DNA from: Rodentolepis nana
Taxonomy: Eukaryota > Platyhelminthes > Cestoda > Cyclophyllidea > Hymenolepididae
Length of the DNA: 31,393 bases
Assembly: GCA_900617975.1 (NCBI GenBank)
Contig: UZAE01012808.1
Span: 1 to 31,393 of the forward strand
Direction of reading: 5' to 3'
In this document: positions 11,739 through 23,700 of the stretch, one piece after another
Position numbering within the stretch: position 1 is the first letter of the stretch
How the letters are laid out: each line of letters starts with the position of its first letter
Notes under the pieces: generated by a model
The model's database searches: none
What the model was told of the DNA's origin: nothing
Seen by the model: only the letters and a program-made list of their open reading frames with translations
Made by a program: the position numbers and the translations under genes

Positions 11739-14700
11739 AGTAAAGTAGCAAATCGAATTTCAAAACTCACCAGTGGCTTATTTTCTTCAAGTATGTCCTC
11801 ACCACAAACGTAAGATCGATGCTGCTCATACGTTATCGGTAGTGTTTCACCAGTGTCTTCTAAAACAGGCGACTTGTGCGGTGAAGTAATAGGTAAACAC
11901 TGACCATGCTCCCTTAATTCAGCAGTTTCACACCCTTCCAAAAGCGGAGAATTGGCAGAAACCTTTTCGTGAATTTTTTTCTCTTCCTCAAAAACTGGCA
12001 ACTGACTTAGAGATCGGTCATTAATAGGCGTATGATGATCCCCTTCTACTAATGGTACATCGTTCAAAACCGGAGATCGCTCAATGCTCTTTCCTAGCTG
12101 TTCACCGTTTGGTTCTGCGCCATCAAAGATTCTTGATGATGGACGCGAACAAACACTGGCATTCTGATTCGTCTGAGCATCAGATTCGGGATCAGGAGTA
12201 GCACTATGGGGTGCTCTTGGACAAAATGAATCAATGTCTCTCCCAGGTATATACTGAGACATCTAAAAATGAGAAGCACGCGACTGTATTATCTATCCAA
12301 AATGATCATTGTATTTGTAGATGGGATCAAATAATAATCATGAAAAATAGCTTTCCGGTTAATATATAACGAGTATGGTATCTTCATAATCAAACCATCG
12401 AATAGCAGATTAAGCAATAATGAGAAAATGAAACGCACAGTTTTCCAGATCGATGACAAATGAAGAAATGTGTAATTAAAAATTCTTTTGCCCATTAGAA
12501 AATCCGTTTTGAAAAATGCAAAATGATAAGAAAAACACCAACGGCTATTGAGATTGATAATTGAATTAATATTAAAGACAACTCCTCAGTATGCCTGAAT
12601 GTTTTCGCATTCAAAATAAAAATTTTAACCTCTGACAAAGTTCATTCATAACATTTGATCGATGCTGTTCATTGGAATGAATAAGTAAAAAGTGCAAACA
12701 ATATACAATAACCGCTTTCATTCCCTTTTGTGACAATGAAATTGTGGCATGGCAAATATTGATTTGTACATACATTCATTCGAGGTATTCTTAGTTGTAG
12801 GCGTACTAGAGGATTTGGTTAATAGAGATAAACCTCGTCTGTAAATCCAATTCATACCGATCATATGTTGCTTTTGAAAGATTGCCATTAAGAAACTCGT
12901 ATTATTTTAATGATAGAAACTAGTACAATACGAATTAGCCCATCCATGAAAATGTTTTTTCCATTCAATAGACAAAAGAACTAATGAAAAACGGAAGTTT
13001 CTAGTGAAGCACTGGTTGCCTTTATCAAACGAATTACAATTAAATCGAAAATAACGATCAATGATTTCTAAGACATACAAGTCATTTCAATTATTGTGGA
13101 AAATTGACGTTCGCTCGAGTAATAGTAAAGGCGTAGTTGAAATTTTCATCTTCACGATGATGCAACGTTTTTCCATTTTAAAATCCACCGCATATACATT
13201 ATAAAAACGAAAAATTTGCATCAAAATTATGCTTAAACTAGAGGCAAACGCTCAGTTTATAGTTATTTCGAAAGAGGTCAATGTGAGGAAAATTTCGTAA
13301 TTTTGTTGAAGATAAGCCCTAGCAATTTTCCATCGACATTATGGCATAAAAGACTATAATGAAAAACAAGACAAGCTCTTACTTTCTGCAATAAGTCCGA
13401 GGAAACTGTGGAAGGAATATGTGCAATTCCACACTTGCGGCATGATCTGAAACGTCCACCAATCTGCACAGAGTTCGAGGATGAGAAATCATTGGGTGAT
13501 TGATCATTATTCTCTTCGTTTTCCGCAATACGAGCACCAGGAAGTGCAAGAGTATTGCCGGCGGTGGAACCTTCTTGTCGTTGTTGATCAGATGAAGCTC
13601 GAACCTGATGAGCGCTTGTACCTATAAATTAATATATTAAAAAGAAGTTTATATAATTTCAACTTAGAATTGTTACCATAACGCTATCGCAACTGCATTC
13701 GAATACAATGTATAAACATATCTTGTACGCAACATTATTTCTTCGTTCATATGCGGTTAGGATATAGACCATCCATTTTTACCAGTTTCCTTTTCGTTTT
13801 CTCTACAGTTCTTTGTTCTCATTCACTACTGTCATTTATATAGTTTTAGGCTGCTAACACTCACACAAAATCGAATTTTGATTGCCGTTGTACAATACTT
13901 GTCAGTTCAATATCCTAACTAGACAACTACAGGACCTAACACTATACCTAATGAACTGATTATTCAAAGTTCTCCGATCAACTAAACAAAAAGCAAGGCA
14001 CACGCGTTCATCGACATATACAAAATGAATAATATTTTGTGGAACAAAAAAACAATAACGCGAATGCATATTCACAAATAGAACGGAATTCATACCGAAA
14101 TTTGCATTAAGAACGAAAGTGATGTAAAAGCAAAAGACATTGGATGGATGACAACATCAACATTCTCAAGTCGTAATAAAAAAATACCATTTGATGGCAG
14201 AAATCACAATAATAATTAGATCCAAACTCGTCCAACAGAATTTAAAATAAAACAAGAGCAAATTATCAGAGATAAAGGATAACGAAAAATCAACATCAAA
14301 AATAATAATAGACTAAATAAAACAGCTATCGAGTAGTCAGTTCATACAAAAGTAGAGACGTTTCTGCACACCAGAAAAGATTTTACAAAATGAATTTTCA
14401 AATCACAAGTGCATTAGAAGGGTTCATCCAGCATATGGTGGAGAAAACTTTTAATGGCAAGACTCAACAAAAGTCACTCAAAAAAACGAATACAACGTAA
14501 AAGTAACCAATAGTTCTAAGATTCTATCAAAAAATTTTAATCACTAACAATTATAAACAAAATATATAGAAAATAGCATACATAAACACAGAGTTATATT
14601 CAGATTATTTCCGACAGCGGGCCGTGTTTCATTCGAAGTTCCAGAAATATTAAAACAAACTTGGCATGAAGAACCTACAAAATTAATTAAGATATAGATC

Positions 14701-17700
14701 ACTAAGGCGAACTTACTACACGAAGGTTGGTAAAAAGTTCTAAAAAATGTCAACTTTAAATAGAACAAAGATTTGCACGATTGTACAAGTTCAAACATTA
14801 CTTCAGAGCCCCTTAATACGTACACACAACTGACCAATCATTCTATGTAAGGTCAGAATCATGGCAGGTTACACCTCAAAATAGCAAGTAATTTTCAACC
14901 CTTCAAACAACCAATTTTGAGATCAAGGCAAACATAAAATCTTTAAGTAAGGAAGCTTTACAACAGATTTATTATGAATCTGCACCAGGTAGAGCAGTCG
15001 TATGATTGGATTAAACTTGAAAATGAACTATAATGAACTTGAACTATAAATCAAGAAAACATCTCTCTTATGCAGAACCAAGTGGAACAAGATCGATAAG
15101 TTACCACTGGGGAAATTGTCAATCAAGTAACAATACCAAAAGAAACAGCATTATTCTAATTCTCACTGAAAATATTGAGCAAGCTTTCGGTGGGTACGGT
15201 GGATTCCAAAAGCGCGGCAAAAATAGCAACTGATCCAGAGAGCTAAATTTTCTTTAACAACTTCGGCAAAGATAGAAGCAAATGAAAATAGTTTTTTAAG
15301 TGCTATGTTACCGAAGATGAAACCTGGCACTATCAATTAGATCCAGAAAAAATATTCAATCAAGAGTAATTTTCAAAAGAAAAAACCTGAGTCTGGTAAT
15401 TTTAAAACTGAAAGTTTCATTAAGAAGGTAATGGGTACAAGTATTTGAGATTCAAAAGGAGTGGTATTAAACGATTTTAAAGGACAAAAAACGGACGTGT
15501 AAAGAATAATGAAATGATTTTGAAGAAAGTAAAGACGAAACTCGAGGCAAAAAGGAGTGAAAACTAAACCGATAAATTTGTTTCATTATTATAATGCCCC
15601 CGCATATTCCCCAAGGATATCCTGGACAATATTGCACGAATTTAGACGAAACATATCCACATTCGCCATAGAGCCTGGAAAAAACCCAGCCACATTTTTA
15701 CTTCCAAAACTGAAAGAACACTTTAAAATGACATGATTTACATCCAAAAATTAACCAAATGGCTGATAATTCCAAGGGTCCAAACACTGCGAAAAAAATC
15801 AAACATAAGGGAACTCAGGAGAGAAATCAAGATAACAAAAGAAGGAAGAACAATGGAGAAATGTAGAAAAATGGACACAATCACGCGTTAAATAAATAAA
15901 TTTTGGAATTTTAGCGACTCGCTCAAATAAAAAGGATAGATTTCAATAAAAAAGAGAGGCCAGAGTTAAAACACAGAAGTAAGATTGCGACAACTTAATT
16001 TAACACAATTAGGAAGACCAAGAAAAAGCCAAGGTCTTACCGGATATATCAACTCGACTACGACCGGAAGTTTGTCTTTCCCCACGATCACTTCGACGTG
16101 GCTCTATATGCACCACATTAAAAAGAATAATAATAAACTAAAAGCATACATTCATCCATAATCAACAGGCTACTGAGTCGAGCATATATAAACTGAGTGA
16201 AATATGTCAAAAACTCATTAATGAATGATTGCATAGCCAACAACAAATGAAAGACACAAACACAGTAAAGGAACCAAGCCCAATCTCTCAAAATCCTACC
16301 ATAATTTTCTGTGGCACCACCACCATAAGGACCCTGTGGTTGCATTTCCACTGGCGAAGGTGGCTCGGGCTCTAAATAAGTCACATCAGACAGTACAGAT
16401 TATAAAATTCCAACCACACAACTAAACCCACGAAACTCCATTTCCACATGGACAATCTGCACATATCATTCTAGGATTTCGCAACACACAAAACCAATTG
16501 CAGAAAAATGGGATTCGAAAATCGAAACCAACTGAGAAATCTCAACAAACTCACTAGGAATCAATACAATCATATTGGCAAATATGGTGAAATGGATACT
16601 CAAATACACAACCAAAAAAGAAAAAGACAACCACATCATGGGAACAAAACCAAATCCCTCGAAATCCTACCATAAGTTTCTGTGGGGCCACCACTGCTAG
16701 GATCCTGTGGTTGCATTTCCTCTGGCTCACGTGATTCGGGCTCTAAAGACAACATATATCAAACCCGCGAATATGGACATCTAATTTCAATAAGTCCAGT
16801 GAACAAAAGGTGACTGAATCCAGCATATACTAAACAAATCAAAATGCTAAAAAAATTGAATAACGAATTCTTGTGCAGTCGAAAGCAAATGAAAGACACT
16901 AACATAGCAAATGAACAAAAGTAAAACTCTCAATATCTAACCATAGGTTTCTGTGGCACCACCACTATAAGAATCCTGTGTTTGCATTTCCTCTGACCCA
17001 CATGAACCAGTCTCTAAAAACAACATATGAAATACGAATATGGACATATAGTCTCAAATAAGTACAGAAGATAAAAGGAAACTGGCTTGACCATATAAAA
17101 AATAAATCAAAACAATTAAAAATTGAATAACTAATGCTTGGGCAGTCCACAACAAATGAAAGACACAAACACAGTAAAGGAACCAAGCCCGATCTCTCAA
17201 AATCCTACCATAAGTTTCTGTGGCACCACCACTGTAAGGATCCTGTGGTTGCATTTCCACTGGCGAAGGTGGCTCGGGCTCTAAATAAGTCACATCAGAC
17301 AGTACAGATTATAAAATTCCAACCACACAACTGAACCCACGAAACTCCATTTCCACAGGGACAATTTGCACATATCATTCTAGGATTTCGCAACACAAAA
17401 AACCAATTGCAGAAAAATGGGATTCGAAAATCGAAACCAACTGAGAAAACTCAACAAACTCACTTATTGTTACACCTAGGAATCAATACAATCATATTGG
17501 TAAATATGGTGACATGGATACTCAAATACACAACGAAAAAAGAAAAAGACAACCACATCATGGGAACAGAAATGAATCACTCAAAATCCTACCATAAGTT
17601 TCTGTGGGGCCACTACTGCTAGGATCCTGTGGTTGCATTTCCTCTGGCTCACGTGATTCGGGCTCTAAAGACAACATATCAAACACGCTAATATGGACAT

Positions 17701-20700
17701 CTACTCTCAAACAACTACAGTACACAAAAGGTGACTGCGTCCAGCGCATACCAACCCATTAAACTCCTTTACAACCCGAAAAGCGAGTGCTTGAACAGTC
17801 AACAACAAACGAAACAGACAAGCACTGAATTGGAATCAAACCCAATCTCTCAAAATCCTACCATGATTTATTTGAGGATAACAACAGGCAGTAATCTGTC
17901 TTTGCATTCTCTCAGCTTCCTCTGTATCGACCGCTATGTATATTATGAAATACTTGATTAAGTTCTCTTTAATTTTAGACATTATATTAAAAATTTTACA
18001 CTATAATGACTTGTCCTCTATATTAAAGTAACAGACTATTGGGCGACATATGTAAATGCAATGTTTCTCGATATTAGATATGTATATTATCGAAATCATT
18101 TTAAAATCCTACCAAAATCCGGTACAATAATTTCGTCTTGTTCTGCGCCTATTTAAGTCATATTTTACTGATAATGTCATATACCTCAAGTAAACCGTAA
18201 AACTCGATTTCTAAATGGTAAATTTTCATAAACGAAAGCAGGAATTTGAAAAAAATCAACCGATTGAAAAAAATGAATTACAAAATCCTAACTACTTAAA
18301 CTTTAAAGTTTAGAAGAAATATCAGATTTAATAAAATAACAAAAATAAATTAAAAAATTCCCAAAACAATAGAAACGAAACAGTTTTAATTGCAAAAAAT
18401 GAAATAAATACGCACAATTTATACGCAACGACTCATAACACATTCGTGGACGCAATTCTTTCAAAGTAAAAAAAATTAATTGCGAAAGATCATGCAAAAT
18501 CAGTGGTAACTAAAATGCTTTTAAATATTTCCAACCGAGATATTAAGCGGCTATCATAGAAAGGTAAATCAGTATACTGAAATTAGACTATTCTAGCAGG
18601 TCAAAATGAAATCCTACCTTCAGGAGGGGCGTTCATATCATTGGTAGCTACAATTTCCATATTATCAGTGTTAACTAGAATTAAGATATCATAAATTCCC
18701 ATAACAAATGATTGACAAATTAAAATAGATTAAGACCCATGGAATTGCAAAAAGAGATAAATAATGCAAATAATTAAAACGTGATTTGGGCTCTAAAGAC
18801 AACATATCAAACACGCTAATATGGACATCTACTCTCAAACAACTACAGTACACAAAAGGCGACTGCGTCCAGCGCATATCAACCCATTAAACTGCTTTAC
18901 AACCCGAAAGGCGAGTGCTCAAACAGTCAACAACAAATGAAACAGCCAAAAAACAGAATCGGAATCATGCCCAATCTCTCAAAATCCTACCATAAGTTTC
19001 TGTGGGGCCACCACTGCAAGGATCCTGTGNATTAAGATATCATAAATTCCCATAACAAATGATTGACAAATTAAAATAGATTAAGACCCATGGAATTGCA
19101 AAAAGAGATAAATACTGCAAATAATTACAACCAAATTTATTCATTTTAATATTAGCCAATATATTCCCTTAAATTAATAATTTATTAATCAAAAGCACTT
19201 GGAAATTAAGCAGCATTGGAGGAAAATTTAGTCAAATACACAGAATCTGCAAGACAAAGAACTAATACATTGATTATTTAAATGCAATCGGCGACTTTCG
19301 ATTTTATACCGGAATCATAAGGTGCGATCGATACTTCCAGTCTAATTCGGGAGATTATCAACAAGTAGACCGCAAGAGAAGTCAATTAAATGGGCATTTT
19401 AGGTAACGAATGCTATACAAGGAAGATTTTGCCCGATTAACACCTACCAGTTGTAAAAGGAGTGGCAGTTGTGTAAGATTTACAGAGGCGACATATACCA
19501 TAGTCCAATTGACAAAACATCATCCAAAAGGAGACAGAACAATCAACTAATTAAGGCCCACGTTCAAAGATAACGTTCCCTGGACAAAATGCGCATTTGG
19601 GTTTAAACAAATTGATAACTTATTAACTGTTTCACAGGACAATCTTGACCATTAGAAGAATAACTCGATAGTCTACAACACCTAACAGTTATTAAACTAT
19701 AAAGTTAGAGGTGGTGCCACAATGAGAGAAATTCTAAATGAATTAGATTTGAAACATACAAATGTGAACTAAGCATTTTGATCTAAGACTGAAATATTGC
19801 AGTTATCTACCTTTTCAACCAACAACTCAGTTACCTATTGCATTCACTAGTTGTTTAGTTGAATTCGATTCCTAAATACACCACTTTATTTAAATGGGCT
19901 ATCTCGATACAACTAGTAAAAGGGAATCAAAAAGATGATTAATCGATTGAAACCAAAAATAAAGACCAGAAATTTTAAAGAAGTTTTATCAAATAAAATA
20001 ACACCTAAAAAGGAACGTCGAAGAAGTTGCAAAACCTACACTCAGTGCAAAGTGGCTGTTGGAAGGGTCTCCTTTGTGATGAAAAATTAAATACGTAGTT
20101 TCCTTGAAACCCAATACGAGAACGACCTTAAGAAAAGACGTCAATTGAGGCAGGATTAAACATCTTATCACCTTTCAACAGAAAATGCGAAACAAGAAAC
20201 GAAACGAGAAATGACGAAAATAATAACCATGTTCAGGTCCTACCGATTTGATCTGACGTAAGCCTTCTTTGTGCCGCTAGACAGAACATATCAGTTATAT
20301 AACGCAAAAATTTGAAAACAAGTACAATTGGTTTAACTTAAATTCTGAAGAGTCAGTATTAATAAAAGAGAGGCCAAATGCTTTCGAGTTGATATAAAAC
20401 CTACTAATAAACCTTCGTGACTGATATGTTGGAGTCGTGGAATTACCTGACAAATTGAAATAAATATGATAGGATTGAAATTGTTATGTTATGTCTGTAT
20501 CAAAATTAAAATGATAGCAGGCGATTCAGAGAACCAACACACTATTTCTTCTATTTCATAACAGAAGACGTTCAGAATCATGAACAAGAATTTAAAAAAT
20601 CAAGCATTGGTTTCAAAATGCAAAAATTTAGAAAGTACCATATTCTTCAACAGGAGAAGATTGTGCAGCTGAAATTATTATTGAGGTAAAAGTCACTTAA

Positions 20701-23700
20701 GTGAGATTTCATACTATCATCTCGGTTTCAGGTAAACAGAAATAGAGAAGAAATAAAACAGATTCTAAATTTTGATTTCAAAATGACAAAATCAGCTTTC
20801 AGTAGTTCTCAAAAAATAGGCATCAAAGGTTTCATACCAACGGGTTCCCAAAACACCTACCTGGAAAATCGTAGGTTTGGTCATAGCGACCAAAACCATA
20901 CCGACCATTATCGGTCTCTACAATTATCACAGCAACAACAAAAAGAAGATTAATTTCAGCATTTCGTTTCGATCAACGTAAATCGTTTCCCAAGTGGTTC
21001 TTAAACAAACACCAACGAATTCATATGCGCGATTTCTCTCAAAACCTACCATTAATGTCGTCTTGATTAACATAATGAAACCGATATTCTCTTATCTCTG
21101 AAATGATTACAAGAAAATGAATGAAGAGAAATTCAGACGATTAGATTACATCCCGATTTACTTAAATGGGTTTTCAGTGACAGTAAAACAATCATCCCCT
21201 GTAAGTTATCTTCAATGATTTGATTATCACCTACCTGGAACATAATCATATTCTCCTGAAACGTCTAAAAGTATCCCAAAATTAAAATAAGGAGAAAATT
21301 ACAATAATCAAGCATCACTTGTACTTCATCTGGATTTATAAGAACGTTAATGTGAGAACTAATAATAATATTTCATTTCGATCTACTCAAATTGGCGATT
21401 TCCATTGGTGCTTAAATAAAAGCTATCAGAAGCTCGATAGACAAAGATGACACTTCAATACCTACCCTGATATTCGTCATAATAAGAAGTTTCCGAACTG
21501 CCAAATTGCTCTTCTGAAAATTTTGAAAAAATCTTCAAGCATGATTTAAAACCACTTCGTCACTTCCATCTAATATTAATAAGAGGTAATTCAACGTGTT
21601 GAATATTGCAGAAAAAATAACGAAAGAGAAACAAATCAACCTAATATTACTGAATGCACAAATCACAAAAATACCTTCTTCCTCAGAGGAAGTGAATGAT
21701 GGAGTTAAAGCTACAGAAACAATATTGATATTAAAAAAATTATATCTTAAACGAAACGGTCAATCAACTTGCTAATCAGTCATTTTTCCTCCTTTCCTAC
21801 TAAATACATGTTAGAACTTAGGTAATCCTGCTTAAGTCAAAAGTGAAAAAATAGTTAAAATAGAAGCTTGAAATTGTAAGAATCATGAAGCTACCATATC
21901 CGGAACAATCGAGTACTTCAACGGGGGGAGACGATTGAGCTGAAAATACACAGGACAAATCAAGTAGTGAAATTGTATCTTAAACTCAGAGATAAACTGA
22001 AAAAATAGAACGTCTGGAAGGAACGACGGGTTTGATTCAGGAACAGGTAAAATTTAATCAGAAGCCAGAACCCACCATAGGTGATAGATACCGGTGAGGA
22101 TTGTTGTTCTTCTGGTACATGAATAACAGGTTCTAATAAAAGTTGTATAAATATACAACAATAAAAGGATATTTCAACACAAAAGAATTCCAAGTTAAAA
22201 TACATATGTTTTCACAAGCACTTAAAACACAAGTTAGCAAATTTCAAAACACGATGAGACATGTCATTTAATGAGATAAAATTACTCACAAAGCTGCTCT
22301 CGCAACACAGACGTTAGGAAATAAAAAAAAACAAAACAAACATCATAAAACCCTACCAGGACTAATAGATGAGCTCGAATCTATCCTTTCAACTAAACGC
22401 AAAGGAAAATTTTGGCCAATTAACTTGATTATTTCAAATTGATCCAAATCAGATTTCAAAAACTATATTCGTACCAGAACGATCAGAACTGGTACCTTGT
22501 TGGGTTGGTGAACTTTGCTGTGAGAAATTGAATACATGATTTTGGGCTGAAATCAAAGGAAACTGTCAAATATTCAATGAGGAAAGTTATTTCAAATCTA
22601 GTCATGTTTAAGCTAAATTTCTAGGTCATTCCTGGACTAACAGGCGTACGTTCCATTGTATGACACCAGAGGGCTTGGGATTTAAAGCGTTATGAAGAAC
22701 AGAACAAGAGCGCATGACAACCGCTACAATAATTGCTGATGTAGTAATATATTGCTTCTAATCACGTCAATGGACATCAATACGATGTAGGCAATAGACA
22801 AGCAAAGCAAAAAGGTACTCTGCTCCAAAGAGAGCCCTAGCTGGGACCAATGAATAAAGTTTTTACTTGAGGGTTGGGAACCAATTAGACGTGCCACGTT
22901 GAGGGCGAAAATTAACATCAAGAAAGTTTTTCACGTAACCAAACCAATCAATAGTTACTCAATGACAGAAACCTAACCAAGACATTTATAAAAGTAAAAC
23001 TCAAGCAGCTCCACAAAAAACAGCATTTTCAAAGGTGGAAATCGAAAAAGTTGTTGAATGCACAACATGAATCCCTAAATGTCTTCTAGAATTAACCGAA
23101 ATTCAGAGCATGATTAAAAATATCATTTGAACTTTGGGACGAATTTACGAAACACAAAACATCAGATGCCTAGAAAAAGTAAAATCATTCCTAACCTGTT
23201 CACAATAATATCAAATCAAAAAAATTATGCCTACCGGTTGGAGGGCGTCGCCTTCTTCGACGCGCAACTAAATAGGAAGCAATGGGGGAAATAAAATGCT
23301 ATATTGATGAATTAGATCATGAAACTTCAAGATCGAACACCACGTACAAAAATAAACACCAAACGAAAGTGTTTAAATGAACCAAAATTCAAAGGAGCAG
23401 AAACATGTCTACGGATTCACTTCAATAGAAAGATTAAACGTACCGAGACGTGGTAAACGATCTGAGAAAAAAGTAACATTAGAGAGGTATAAAAATAAGA
23501 TGAGCAGGCAACATTCAGAACGAAACTATACATTATACAGCATACTAAGTGGAAAATGAAAGAGACCGATAGAATTAAGTGAGTATACCATTGTTTATTT
23601 TGGTAAAAAGACCTTAAATGCAGCTACCCAACTTCCAATCAAGAAATGTAATGATTCCCGAGTTTTTTTATCATATTTGATTTCAATATTTCGCAGAACC

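Larger units (their letters stand above)
16241..17013. repeat. Tandem duplication unit 1 (microexons A, B, C)
   Basis: The unit repeats 909 bp on at 17150-17921. The A-exon ends (16371, 17280) are 909 bp apart and the C/D ends (17013, 17921) 908 bp apart. The A-B introns are nearly identical, save a 13-bp insertion in unit 2 near 17463-17476. Similarity fades toward C/D. Confidence 0.85.
17150..17921. repeat. Tandem duplication unit 2 (microexons A, B, D)
   Basis: Copy of 16241-17013. Conservation of the introns as well as the exons shows a recent event. A third partial copy lies at 18781-19029, where 18781-18990 matches 17653-17861. Confidence 0.85.

Noticed and set aside
11563..11763. Minus-strand ORF rich in Ile-Tyr
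   Set aside because: It is only the (AT)30 microsatellite read in frame.
15033..15233. Plus-strand ORF ending in a Gly-rich GGYGGF stretch
   Set aside because: Short, no splice or promoter context, inside a large intron of the opposite gene.
16241..19029. Regularly spaced repeats resembling a CRISPR-like array
   Set aside because: The repeats are 72-nt exons with splice sites separated by duplicated introns in a eukaryotic gene.
19325..19358. Possible exon with acceptor ATTAG and donor GTATAA
   Set aside because: Leaves phase 0 instead of 1 and the donor is weak.
19447..19510. Possible microexon ending at donor GTAGGT near 19446
   Set aside because: There is no AG acceptor within a sensible distance on the minus strand.
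19835..19846. 12-nt phase-1 microexon with acceptor ACTAG and donor GTAACT
   Set aside because: Fits phase but is so short that chance matches are expected; the donor is not of the array type.
16041..23267. Aphid bicycle gene or schistosome MEG
   Set aside because: Microexon architecture is similar, but there is no signal peptide and no Cys-Tyr-Cys motif, and the exons join in phase to a DBF4-type N-terminus.
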